NCBI GenBank assembly: GCA_018714165.1
Contig: DVNU01000042.1
Location: forward strand, 1-50,715
Length of the DNA: 50,715 nucleotides
Source of the DNA: Candidatus Coproplasma excrementipullorum
Lineage (GTDB): Bacteria > Bacillota > Clostridia > Christensenellales > Borkfalkiaceae
Direction: 5' to 3'
Shown here: positions 32,634 to 40,176 of the stretch, in pieces
How positions within the stretch are numbered: position 1 is the first letter of the stretch
Layout of the letters: each line of letters starts with the position of its first letter
Made by a program: the position numbers and the translations under genes
The notes under the pieces: model-generated
Told to the model about the DNA's origin: nothing
The model's input: only the letters and a program-made list of their open reading frames with translations
The model's database searches: none

Positions 32634-33030
32634 TACTTTTTCCTCCCCGCACAACAAAGGTTGAAAGAATTATCTCCATCAGCAGGTCGTGCACGGTGGT
32701 CTTTTCTTCCATGCGGCCGGCAAAGAGATTGACGATAGAGGTCAAAAATTCATGTATAGCTTGCACTTTGAATGCCGACTGGCGGCCGGTGAGGCGCAGG
32801 ATCTCGAAGTTGGCATACTGAATTGCCTTTTCGATATCCTCAACCTCCTTGGCCGCATCCTTTTTGCCGGCGCGGGACACGTACTTGACTATGTTACCGC
32901 GGTTGAAGTTAAGGCCCTTGTCGTTGATGAAGTCGATGACCTCGATTTTACCGTCCGTGTAATGGGCAGGTTTATAAACTGCGTCATTACCGTTTTCGAG
33001 CAACTGCATCAGATTTTTGTACTCGTCCAT
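32623..33030 (-). CDS. DUF3310 protein
   Basis: Length 135 aa. NDAVYKPAHYTDGKIEVIDFI, GLNFNRGNIVKYVSRAGKKDAAKEVEDIEKA match DUF3310 (SaV-like phage proteins) common in early operons. A biochemical role is not established with certainty. The start at 33030 has GGAGG 7 bp upstream. Confidence 0.88.
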   Translation of the reverse strand: MDEYKNLMQLLENGNDAVYKPAHYTDGKIEVIDFINDKGLNFNRGNIVKYVSRAGKKDAAKEVEDIEKAIQYANFEILRLTGRQSAFKVQAIHEFLTSIVNLFAGRMEEKTTVHDLLMEIILSTFVVRGGKSNDR

Positions 33031-33341
33031 CTGTCCGCCTCCTTCCTCTTCTTCTGCTGCCTGCTCCACCTGAGCACACGATTGATATTTTTATTGCGAG
33101 TGCGCTCTTTTTTTGCATAAAAGCAGAGATACACCACGCGTTTATCGGGATATGATTTTATCTCATTTGCAAAATCGCTAATTGATTGCGCTATTGCTTT
33201 TACTGTTTCAAAAAGCTCATTGAATACCGGGGTCATGTCCACTATTATGTTTTTGCACGCAACAACAAGGTCATCAATCGCCTGTTTCTGCTCTTCTGTA
33301 ATCCGTACAGTCGCCAGATCTATCAATTCTTCGTCGCTCAT
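33009..33341 (-). CDS. Hypothetical early protein
   Basis: Length 110 aa. The acidic helical N-terminus (ITEEQKQAIDDLVVACKNIIVDMTPVFNELFETVKAIAQ) and very basic C-terminus suggest a nucleic-acid or protein-binding adaptor. It overlaps both neighbours (ATGA upstream; 22 bp downstream). No family recognised. Confidence 0.6.
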   Translation of the reverse strand: MSDEELIDLATVRITEEQKQAIDDLVVACKNIIVDMTPVFNELFETVKAIAQSISDFANEIKSYPDKRVVYLCFYAKKERTRNKNINRVLRWSRQQKKRKEADRWTSTKI

Positions 33342-33736
33342 ATCCTCTCCTGCAGCAGGCGGATAGCAGATGCGTCGCCGTTGTCGAGCAATTCCTGCGC
33401 GGCGGCGCGGAATGCGTGAAGATATGACGTTGCCACTTTAGCCGATTTGTTGAGTATCTTTTTTAGTACTGGAGCAGGCATCTTGAATGGCAACGTCGAG
33501 TCGAGCTTCGTTTCTGCTCCCGCCACGATGACTATATTCCCGTCAGGGGCAGTGGCATGTCCAGCCTCACCCAGCATATCGAGCTGCTCATTCGCGGGCG
33601 TGAGTATAATTTCAATCGGATATTGCTCCGCTGAAATCTTTGCCTCGAACCCCGCCTCGTTTTCACAGTAGTCCTTGAGATCCGCGACGGCCATTAAGGC
33701 GTCGTCCATGGTGTAGGTTACAAATTTTTCAGACAT
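33338..33736 (-). CDS. Hypothetical early protein
   Basis: Length 132 aa. KFVTYTMDDALMAVADLKDYCENEAGFEAKI, then PDGNIVIVAGAETKLDS and KMPAPVLKKILNKSAKVATSYLHAF. AAAGGAG precedes the ATG. It follows the HUH initiator by 33 bp, hence likely a replication-linked gene, but function is unknown. Confidence 0.6.
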   Translation of the reverse strand: MSEKFVTYTMDDALMAVADLKDYCENEAGFEAKISAEQYPIEIILTPANEQLDMLGEAGHATAPDGNIVIVAGAETKLDSTLPFKMPAPVLKKILNKSAKVATSYLHAFRAAAQELLDNGDASAIRLLQERI

Positions 33737-33769
33737 TTTTGTTTCTCCTTTATTTTTTTGGCCATTGGC

Positions 33770-34639
33770 CTATTCTTTTTTTCGCAGGCGAGTGTATATG
33801 TAATACCCGCCATAGGTGTCATTGACATAAACCTGTGGCTCTTCCACCAACTTGAAAGATGGATAGAGCTTGCCGAGTCGATAGACGGCGCCCTCGAAGT
33901 TGAGCATCTGTTCAACCTGTTTTACCGAACGGAATTTGCGGTCGGCTATGTAAACCTTAGGCTTTTTCAGGTTGAGCGATCCGCCCCACCTCTTTTTACC
34001 TTTCGGATCTTTGACAAGATACATTGCAAGCCCTTGCAGATTGAAGTCACTATCAAGCTGCAGGCGCTTTGTGTTGGTGCGGCCTCCCTCTTTCCACAGA
34101 TTTTCGGCAACGTCTCTGTCGGGAAAGTTGCAGATTATGTGGTGATGCACCCTGATGCGCCCCTTGGGCGAGTCGGATTCGCTGTATTCAGTTACATACA
34201 GGTATTTAAGTTGCGGCCACCCGCGCCTTTTGGCATAGGACTGCAGGCGGCGTATGTATTTTGTGAGCGATTTGTGCGCCGCATCCTCATCGGCGGGGCG
34301 ATGCTCATTGTCGTATGTCACGGTGACAAGTATGTCGCCCTTAGTGAAGTTTGCGTTTACGAGCCGGCAGAACTTCTTTTTTGCGTTTTTGGCGTTGAGG
34401 TTTTTCTGAGCGGCGTCGGACTTCTTTTTCTTCGGCCGCTTGGGTGTGTCACCTCGGCGCCTGTACACGGGATAGATTTCCGATTCTACCATCGGTCCGC
34501 TTATGATTGTTTTGACACGATAATGAGAAACCTTTTCGTTGCGGAGCGCGGCGTCTATCTGCTCTTCCCTTGTATCCTCAAACGGTTGCGTGAATATCTC
34601 TTCGGCGTATGCGCCGATATCGCCTTTGCGCATTATCAT
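33770..34639 (-). CDS. HUH-type rolling-circle replication initiator
   Basis: Length 289 aa from the ATG at 34639, chosen because AAGGA lies 12 bp upstream and natural-looking protein begins here; in-frame ATGs at 34633, 34708 and 34753 are alternatives. Motif 1 is DILVTVTYDNEHRP, motif 2 (HUH) is RVHHHIICNF, motif 3 is the catalytic MYLVKD (YxxK). This order defines HUH relaxase-like Rep enzymes that nick one strand and attach to its 5' end. It lies after PcfK/PcfJ, with a divergent small RNA over its leader. No helicase or primase is visible nearby, so the phage appears to depend on host replication enzymes. Confidence 0.85.
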   Translation of the reverse strand: MIMRKGDIGAYAEEIFTQPFEDTREEQIDAALRNEKVSHYRVKTIISGPMVESEIYPVYRRRGDTPKRPKKKKSDAAQKNLNAKNAKKKFCRLVNANFTKGDILVTVTYDNEHRPADEDAAHKSLTKYIRRLQSYAKRRGWPQLKYLYVTEYSESDSPKGRIRVHHHIICNFPDRDVAENLWKEGGRTNTKRLQLDSDFNLQGLAMYLVKDPKGKKRWGGSLNLKKPKVYIADRKFRSVKQVEQMLNFEGAVYRLGKLYPSFKLVEEPQVYVNDTYGGYYIYTRLRKKE

Positions 34640-34789
34640 ACAGATTACTTTTCCTTGCGAAAATACGGCTCTCAGGGGCTGCCGCCCCTGCCGCCGGGCA
34701 CACCCCATTTTACGGCTGGTTTGACCCGCCGACGCTGAGATGTTACTACCCATAACGAGGCCGCCACGGCCCTTTTTTGAGCCATTTGA

Positions 34790-34818
34790 TTGACAAACAA
34801 AAGCGCATCTGATATAAT
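34790..34818 (+). promoter_or_regulatory. Consensus promoter of the antisense RNA
   Basis: Plus strand TTGACA (34790-34795), 17-bp spacer, TATAAT (34813-34818): both hexamers are perfect. It points against the surrounding leftward operon and is followed at once by a short hairpin/terminator unit with no ORF. Confidence 0.9.
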
Positions 34819-34824
34819 ATTTGT

Positions 34825-34893
34825 GTAGGTTGAGATGACGTTTTTGTTGTCTCTTGCCCCTCACCACGTTTGTGGTGAGGGGCTTTACTTTTT
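34825..34893 (+). ncRNA. Small antisense RNA, candidate ctRNA for the Rep gene
   Basis: Predicted transcript of about 69 nt. It contains a stem GAGATGAC / GTTGTCTC (34832-34853) and a perfect 12-bp terminator stem GCCCCTCACCAC-GTTT-GTGGTGAGGGGC (34856-34883) followed by TTTACTTTTT. No ORF is present. It is complementary to mRNA running from pcfJ into the rep leader. In rolling-circle plasmids, similar counter-transcribed RNAs limit Rep synthesis. Existence of promoter and terminator is seen; regulatory role is inferred. Confidence 0.75.
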
Positions 34894-34907
34894 GCAATCG
34901 ATTGCAA
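34892..34907. promoter_or_regulatory. 16-bp palindrome TTGCAATCGATTGCAA
   Basis: A perfect palindrome with central CG, the form of LacI/GalR-family operators. It lies just beyond the antisense RNA terminator and 8 bp before the PcfJ stop. A 14-bp version is next to attR (41977-41990), and the 12-bp core also occurs inside the tape measure gene at 13034-13045. The binder is unknown. Confidence 0.45.
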
Positions 34908-34914
34908 TTTTTTA

Positions 34915-36912
34915 TTATGCCGACAGCATGGACAGATGCCTTTGGCCCCATTCTCCCATCTCGGAGAACGGCACTTCCCTGACGACCTTAAAACGCGAGG
35001 TACGCACCTGATCCTTTGCGTCAGGAACGACAATGTCGTGAATATCCGCCTCAACTTCCAATATTGCGACATCGCGCCATCCGTCGCCGAAATTCTGCGC
35101 GAACTCGAGCGATGCAATGTGCAGACCCTTAACAGCCACCTTATCGGGATCGTTGTCGATTTGAGCCTCCGCCCACTCGCCGACTTTGAACTCCATTTTT
35201 TTGTCGTAGTTGCTGATATACTTGCCGTCGTGCTTGTGGACAGCCTTATAGTATCTGACCATCAATTCCTGTTCGTACCCGTCCAAAGGGCGCTTTTTAA
35301 ACCATCTGGCGTACTTTGTTAAAAATCTCTGAACCGTTGCCCGTTGGTCGGTAAGCATATAGTCGGCGTTGTGGTTATCTCGGCACTGCACCACATCCAA
35401 CTTGCGCAGGTCCGGTTTTATCTCCATTGTGAAGTAGTTGGCCTGAATATCTTCCACGCGGCGCACAAACAGGATGATGCTCTCACCCTTTGCCACGCGC
35501 TCACAGTAGCGCCCCACGCAGTGATTTTGCCGCCTCCCTTCCTCGATTATCTCAGCGGCGCATTTAGGCATTATCGTCTGCAATGTTCCGTTTGAAAACT
35601 CTAAAAGGTTGTGCAACTTTTGGTACCACGCATAGATTTGACCGTCGAACACCTCGTTTTCCTTTATCTTGATGGCGTCGGTAGTCCCCCTATGGGCAAG
35701 TTTTAAATCGCGCGGCATACAGATTGCCGTATCACCCACGTTATATCCGAGTTGATGGCACTCGGCGATGTAATCTGTATAGTCGTTTAAAAATGCCCTG
35801 ATGGGCGAGCCGGCCGAGTAATCGAATGGTTCGCCTTTTGAATACAGCGGCTGCTGTTGCAGATAATACTCAAACAGCCGCCTGCGGCTTATAAAGCTGT
35901 ACTCGAAGTCCTCCCCGCTGCGGTCGTTCAAGATTGCAATAAATCTGATAGCCGTATTGACGTTCTGGCTTTCAAGTCGCCACTTCTTTATCTCTTTGCG
36001 CGCGATAAGCTCTTCATAATTAAGATTTGCACACTCTGACAGCTCATCCTTCGAGTCGATTCCGAGCGCCTTCAGTCCCTTATTCTTTTTAAGTTTAGCG
36101 GCTATATAGTTGCCTTCATTCATGAGTTGTCTTGCCAGACTGAAAAGGCCGAATTTTGCAAGCATCTCAAGCTCAGGGAGACCGAGATATCTGCTAAGGT
36201 ATAAAAACGGATTGATAAGCGTTTTAGCGGTCATAATATCGAGTGCGGAATACTCAAAGGGGCTGCCCTTGAATATCTCTTTCAGATTGTTCGGGTAGCA
36301 CTCGAGCGGCTGGTCGCATATGCGCCACGAACACCATACCATGCCGTGTGCCCTTCCGGGCCCGCGCCGCCAGCTCTTTATGCGGTTATTTTCATATGTG
36401 GGATGAAAGAACCATCTGGCGCCGATGCTGTCTATGAAGTCACGCTCTTCCTCGCACTCATCATATTTAACGGAGATTGGAGCGCATATGTTGTTGGTTT
36501 GAACTACTTTGTATACTATGAACAGCCGCTGTACCCAGCCATCGGGCACCTTTTCCAGCACGGCGGCATAGTTTTTTAATTCAAAATAGTCCATCTTATC
36601 CACATTGCGCAACACCACATCTGAGCCGCAGTGTGGGCACTTTATTTTCCTCGATGAGCGGGCGTTTTTAAGCGGCACCACCTCGTCGCAGGCCTCGCAG
36701 TGCGCCAAGTAGTGGCCGCGTTTCAGCTTGTGGTAGAACATAGTTTTGTTAAATAATGTCTTGCGCCACTGAGTGTAGTCCAGAGGCAGATATCCGACAC
36801 TCTCAATGCCATTGCGGGCGATTCTGGCCCGCGTCCTTTCCGATATGTTATAGGCCCGCGCTCGTTCTGCATCCGCCTTGGTGGCGGGCCTGTATCCGCC
36901 GTAATAGCACAT
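34915..36912 (-). CDS. PcfJ-like protein with C-terminal DUF7666-like domain
   Basis: Length 665 aa. An N-terminal zinc ribbon (CEACDEVVPLKN with CPHCGSDVVLR, about 70-105) is followed by a large helical PcfJ region with the conserved NHCVGRYCERVAKGESIILFVRR (about 465-490) and a C-terminal KGLHIASLEFAQNF domain ending in VVPDAKDQVRTSRFKV. PcfJ is known from conjugative plasmids such as pCF10, usually paired with PcfK as here. Its precise role is unclear. AAGGAGG lies 5 bp before the ATG. Confidence 0.8.
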   Translation of the reverse strand: MCYYGGYRPATKADAERARAYNISERTRARIARNGIESVGYLPLDYTQWRKTLFNKTMFYHKLKRGHYLAHCEACDEVVPLKNARSSRKIKCPHCGSDVVLRNVDKMDYFELKNYAAVLEKVPDGWVQRLFIVYKVVQTNNICAPISVKYDECEEERDFIDSIGARWFFHPTYENNRIKSWRRGPGRAHGMVWCSWRICDQPLECYPNNLKEIFKGSPFEYSALDIMTAKTLINPFLYLSRYLGLPELEMLAKFGLFSLARQLMNEGNYIAAKLKKNKGLKALGIDSKDELSECANLNYEELIARKEIKKWRLESQNVNTAIRFIAILNDRSGEDFEYSFISRRRLFEYYLQQQPLYSKGEPFDYSAGSPIRAFLNDYTDYIAECHQLGYNVGDTAICMPRDLKLAHRGTTDAIKIKENEVFDGQIYAWYQKLHNLLEFSNGTLQTIMPKCAAEIIEEGRRQNHCVGRYCERVAKGESIILFVRRVEDIQANYFTMEIKPDLRKLDVVQCRDNHNADYMLTDQRATVQRFLTKYARWFKKRPLDGYEQELMVRYYKAVHKHDGKYISNYDKKMEFKVGEWAEAQIDNDPDKVAVKGLHIASLEFAQNFGDGWRDVAILEVEADIHDIVVPDAKDQVRTSRFKVVREVPFSEMGEWGQRHLSMLSA

Positions 36913-36922
36913 AGCCGCCTCC

Positions 36923-37279
36923 TTAAATATCGTCGAGCGAAATGCGGCTGCGGCGAGGCGTGGGCAAGATGCTGTCCGCTGTGCCCATTACCATTTTGTA
37001 TAAGCGCGACGTGCCGCTATTTTTTGCGTGCAAGTGTTCAGCGATAAGGTCGGCCGCCTCAAACGGGCCCACGCAGCGAGCATGCGAGGAATTGCCCTTC
37101 TTCTCAATCAGCCCCCACAGATCCTCTATGGTGATTTTGGGGTCTATCTCGAAGTCGTCATCTTCGTCGAGAAGGGCAATGATAGTACATTCAATCACCT
37201 GATTGAACAGTGTTTTCTTAGGCTCCGACATGGTTTCATTGTCCTGTCGGAGCATTTTTATAAATTCTGCCTTATTCAT
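36923..37279 (-). CDS. PcfK-like protein
   Basis: Length 118 aa. KAEFIKMLRQDNETMSEP, ALLDEDDDFEIDPKITIEDLWGLIEKKG and ADLIAEHLHA resemble PcfK of plasmid transfer regions. It precedes pcfJ by 10 bp, the usual pair order. The start overlaps the upstream stop (ATGA). Function unknown. Confidence 0.75.
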   Translation of the reverse strand: MNKAEFIKMLRQDNETMSEPKKTLFNQVIECTIIALLDEDDDFEIDPKITIEDLWGLIEKKGNSSHARCVGPFEAADLIAEHLHAKNSGTSRLYKMVMGTADSILPTPRRSRISLDDI

Positions 37280-38262
37280 GCCTGCACCGCCTCCCTCAGA
37301 ATATTTAGGTCGGATGCGACGTTGTTCATAAGCTGCTCAACCTTATCAATGCAGTTGGCTGCCTTTGCACCGTCGGCCAGCTTTATATTTTCGATGCTTT
37401 CAAAGAGCTTGTCCCACAAGTCGGACACTTCGTTGAAGGCACTTTTGAAGGTTGCCAGCGCCTCTCCTGCCTTTTTGTAGCGTTCGAACTCCTCGGCGGC
37501 ACGCTCCGCTGACTCCATCGCGGCCTTCGCGTCGGCCACAGCCGCATCTCTCTCCCTGCAAGCTGTCTCCAGCTCTTCGAGCGTCTTGGGGTCGTCCACA
37601 GCCACTTCGACGGTCTCAACCGCCTGTTTATTTGCCTTAGCCGCCTCCTCCTCAAGCTCCTTTATGCGATTTTGGGCGGCAAGGGCGGCCTCTTTAGCCT
37701 TTTGAGCATTTGCCTCAGCCGCCTCTTTTTCTCTACGCAGAGCGGCCAGTTCCGTTTTTGATTGCTCATCACGACTGTCAAGCTGCCCGTTAAGGAAATC
37801 TATCTGCTGTTGGCGACTCTCTATTTCCGTCGCCTGCTCTTTTATCTTTTCTGTGAGCTGGCGGACGGAGAGTTCAGGCGTCTCCTCATCGGCAATAAGC
37901 TGCTCGCGGATCTCGTCGGCCGCACCAGCGATGAGCGCCAGCTTTGTGATGCCCATGCCGGCGTGTGCCTTTAAATAGTCGCTGTCGAGGTCGAGAACCT
38001 TTATGTAGTTGTAGGCGTGGCGCTCCTTAATGCCAAGTGCAGTCTGCACATAGTCCTTGAAGTCGGCAAAACCTGCGGCTTTATAGAGCTGTTCGTCGCG
38101 CATGCGTTTCATGTCCTTGGCGAGGATGATAAGGCATTCGGCAGCACGTTCACCGGCACGGAGCATCTCTGTATGTACCTGCATGAATGTCAACTGCTCG
38201 GGCGTCATCTCTGCCTCAGGCATCAGCACAAGTTGGGTGTAGGTTGTAGTTGCGTTTTCCAT
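37276..38262 (-). CDS. DUF3102-like coiled-coil DNA-associated protein
   Basis: Length 328 aa. Residues 30-110 (ECLIILAKDMKRMRDEQLYKAAGFADFKDYVQTALGIKERHAYNYIKVL) have the DUF3102/HTH-like arrangement of proteins with ParB- or KorB-like DNA interactions. Residues 135-265 form a long Ala/Glu-rich coiled coil. The C-terminal 60 residues are helical. It may organise phage DNA or replication complexes. AAGGAG precedes the ATG. Confidence 0.65.
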   Translation of the reverse strand: MENATTTYTQLVLMPEAEMTPEQLTFMQVHTEMLRAGERAAECLIILAKDMKRMRDEQLYKAAGFADFKDYVQTALGIKERHAYNYIKVLDLDSDYLKAHAGMGITKLALIAGAADEIREQLIADEETPELSVRQLTEKIKEQATEIESRQQQIDFLNGQLDSRDEQSKTELAALRREKEAAEANAQKAKEAALAAQNRIKELEEEAAKANKQAVETVEVAVDDPKTLEELETACRERDAAVADAKAAMESAERAAEEFERYKKAGEALATFKSAFNEVSDLWDKLFESIENIKLADGAKAANCIDKVEQLMNNVASDLNILREAVQA

Positions 38263-38274
38263 GATGTTATCTCC

Positions 38275-38685
38275 TTATAATTTTTCGATATCAAAATCTA
38301 AGATATCTATTGTTTTCTTTATTTGAGCGATTTGGTCAGTATAAAACTCAACGCGTTCTTTGTGGCCTTTGTTCTCGTCCTCCAGCTCGCGCTGCATCTT
38401 AGCAAGATACTCACCCAGCGCAACATATATAATTGCCCGGTGCTCGGAAAGTGTTCTTATCTCTTGCTATAAAATACTGTAATGAGCCTGCTGACCCCCC
38501 CCCGGTACAACGTTTGCCTTCTTGCGGCTGCGAGGCAATTCCTTGGGGTTTATTCCACCCGCGGATAGAACGGCAATGATATCCTCCCGCGTGCATCCGT
38601 TGAGCTCGGCAAGGATCGTAACCTGCTTACCCTTGTTTTTTGCGGTGCGGTAGTCGCGTACAATCTCTTCAGGTGACATCTCCAT
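38275..38685 (-). pseudogene. HTH/coiled-coil protein interrupted by an in-frame TAG after a G9 tract
   Basis: From the ATG at 38685 (AAAGGAGG upstream) the frame codes MSPEEIVRDYRTAKNKGKQ, an HTH-like NGCTREDIIAVLSAGG, then G9 (38495-38503) and stops at TAG (38467-38469). In the same frame it continues without further stops for 63 codons: QEIRTLSEHRAIIYVALGEY and a coiled coil ending DILDFDIEKL with TAA at 38275. The whole span is 137 codons. The TAG follows Leu and precedes Gln, consistent with a CAG-to-TAG change. It could be a nonsense mutation, readthrough, or two adjacent genes. Confidence 0.6.
38495..38503 (-). repeat. G9 homopolymer in the HTH/coiled-coil gene
   Basis: Nine Cs on the plus strand, followed by GG. 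The present length keeps the frame with the downstream coiled coil; one more G would give a different 25-codon end, one fewer G a 15-codon end. It is the second G9 run in the early operon. Confidence 0.9.
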
Positions 38686-39325
38686 AGAATGGCGCCTCCT
38701 TTATATAGTTTGTGACCGATGCCCTTTTCAGCGTTGCCTCAACGAAAAACGCAGACGCCTCGTAGGCCACCATCAGCTGAATGTTGCCATCAGGCAGCAC
38801 TTTATTATAGTTGCGACTCTGCATGCGCCCTATCAGGACGACATGCGTCCCCACGGGGAGATCTGCAGTAAAACGCGCGTTGGTATTCCATACTATTGCG
38901 GGTATGTAGTCAGAACGTCCATTTTGTCTGTTAATGGCCATCATCAGATCTGTTACCTCATAGCCGTTTAAAGTGGTCCTGTAGACAGGCGGCTTGCAGA
39001 TGGTACCAGACAGCGCTATGTAATTGGCTGCCTCGGCGACTTCCTTCCTTACCTCTGCCGCGTATATATAAAGCCGCAAATGGCAACTACCATCTTTGCG
39101 GTAGCTATAACTGTGGAACTGGCCAGCTATGCCGAGCTTATCACCCTGAACTATTTTGTGACGCCTTAAAAGGCGAGCTGATATATGAACAGGCAAAATA
39201 TCGCAGGTGCCCGATCGACGCATGACCTTTATGAAAAAACTGTACATGTCCGTTCTATCCATAGCGTGGTCGAACACAGGTCGCGTGGCGACTTCGCCAT
39301 ACACATAAGCATAATTTGTCACCAT
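38669..39325 (-). CDS. Single-stranded DNA-binding protein, tandem OB fold
   Basis: Length 218 aa. Two SSB-like OB domains: NYAYVYGEVATRPVFDHAM to GDKLGIAGQFHSYSY (1-95) and NYIALSGTICKPPVYRTTL to VGTHVVLIGRMQSRNY (about 105-185). Each has the beta-barrel pattern of SSB and the second lacks the acidic tail of host SSB. It coats ssDNA during phage replication, fitting the rolling-circle initiator. The start at 39325 has GGAGG 7 bp upstream. Confidence 0.8.
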   Translation of the reverse strand: MVTNYAYVYGEVATRPVFDHAMDRTDMYSFFIKVMRRSGTCDILPVHISARLLRRHKIVQGDKLGIAGQFHSYSYRKDGSCHLRLYIYAAEVRKEVAEAANYIALSGTICKPPVYRTTLNGYEVTDLMMAINRQNGRSDYIPAIVWNTNARFTADLPVGTHVVLIGRMQSRNYNKVLPDGNIQLMVAYEASAFFVEATLKRASVTNYIKEAPFYGDVT

Positions 39326-39612
39326 CTTGAGCCCTCCTTCTTTCTGTCTACACGAATGATCTTTTTCTTTAATGCAGCAAGCTCTTCGGGCGGCACGTCG
39401 GCTATTGCCCTGCCGCCGAACCACATGGCACAGAACTTAAGGAAAAAGGTCACGTCTTTTATTCTTCCCGAAAGTTTGAACGTGCCGGCTTGCGCAAGCT
39501 GGTCGGGCGTGTATACGCTCTTCATTACCCTGCCGCCTCCATGCATTACCGCGCACAGACGTAGTTTGTATGTAACGGCCTTAATAGAGCCCTTCAAACA
39601 AAATTTATTCAT
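39319..39612 (-). CDS. Hypothetical early protein with internal repeat
   Basis: Length 97 aa. Two similar segments, LKGSIKAVTYKLRLCAVMHGG and LSGRIKDVTFFLKFCAMWFGG, indicate an internal duplication of about 45 residues. Function unknown. GGAGG precedes the ATG; it overlaps both neighbours. Confidence 0.6.
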   Translation of the reverse strand: MNKFCLKGSIKAVTYKLRLCAVMHGGGRVMKSVYTPDQLAQAGTFKLSGRIKDVTFFLKFCAMWFGGRAIADVPPEELAALKKKIIRVDRKKEGSRW

Positions 39613-39800
39613 TCTGCCGCCTCCGCATTGAGCTTATTGACAAGGTTTTGAACCACTGCCTTGTCCTCGCTATAGTGGCCGAAATACTCACGATTCCCTG
39701 AATGATCGACCACATTCTTGTCAATGAGCCGATAGGCAATATAATTACATTTGCCGTTTATATAATTGCTGCTCAACTTCCATTCACTGCATTTACCCAT
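39609..39800 (-). CDS. Small hypothetical early protein
   Basis: Length 63 aa. KCNYIAYRLIDKNVVDHSGNREYFGHYSEDKAVVQNLVNKLN, a small alpha/beta protein typical of the gene after cro in Clostridia phages. The start at 39800 has AAGGAGG 8 bp upstream. Confidence 0.65.
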   Translation of the reverse strand: MGKCSEWKLSSNYINGKCNYIAYRLIDKNVVDHSGNREYFGHYSEDKAVVQNLVNKLNAEAAE

Positions 39801-39826
39801 TGTAAAGTCCTCCTTGGTAAAATCAA

Positions 39827-40021
39827 TTAAGCTGTTTCCGCGCAAAACAAAGCAACTATTTCGTCAACCGAGACATTCAAAATTTCTGCGATATTTGGCA
39901 GCAGCTTAATGTTGGGCTGACAGATGCCAGAGATCCATTGGCTTATAAGGCTCTGGGTTACACCAAGCCTCTTAGCGAACTCAACTTGAGTTAGCCCCGC
40001 CTTTTTGAGAAGCTCTTTCAT
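39827..40021 (-). CDS. Cro-like HTH regulator
   Basis: Length 64 aa, nearly all XRE-type HTH: GLTQVEFAKRLGVTQSLISQWISG, INPNIAEILNVSVDEI-like end. It opens the leftward early operon and faces the CI-like gene, the Cro position. AGGAGG lies 5 bp before the ATG at 40021; a GTG 6 bp earlier overlaps that site. Confidence 0.88.
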   Translation of the reverse strand: MKELLKKAGLTQVEFAKRLGVTQSLISQWISGICQPNIKLLPNIAEILNVSVDEIVALFCAETA

Positions 40022-40035
40022 TGCCACCTCCTAAA

Positions 40036-40147
40036 AGATTTTCTTGTATTATAATATTAGATTTTCTTGTTGTCAAGTATTTTATTAGAAATTCTTGTAA
40101 TAATTTTCCTGTAGGGTATTCCCTAAACATTGTCAATATGATATAAT
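40036..40147. promoter_or_regulatory. Lysis-lysogeny operator region with divergent promoters
   Basis: Leftward promoter: TTGACA (40071-40076), 17 bp, TATAAT (40048-40053). Rightward promoter: extended -10 TGA-TATAAT (40139-40147). Three direct repeats AGATTTTCTTGT (40036-40047, 40059-40070) and AGAAATTCTTGT (40087-40098) cover the spacer and start region of the leftward promoter. A palindrome TAGGG-TATT-CCCTA (40112-40125) covers the -35 zone of the rightward one. These are probable CI/Cro operators. Confidence 0.75.
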
Positions 40148-40176
40148 ATAAGAAACTCTAATAAATGGAGGAAATT

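Noticed and set aside
33718-33915. 65-codon minus-strand frame
   Set aside because: Lies in another frame over the end of the Rep gene with no start signal; shadow.
34640-34951. N-terminal extension of Rep to 34951
   Set aside because: It would cross the antisense RNA gene and its terminator stem and part of the pcfJ end, with no ribosome site; the ATG at 34639 or nearby is preferred.
38467-38469. Phage-wide recoding of TAG as glutamine
   Set aside because: The gene at 7336-7653 ends in TAG overlapping the next start, and most other genes use ordinary TAA or TGA stops, so a lone TAG does not support an alternative code.
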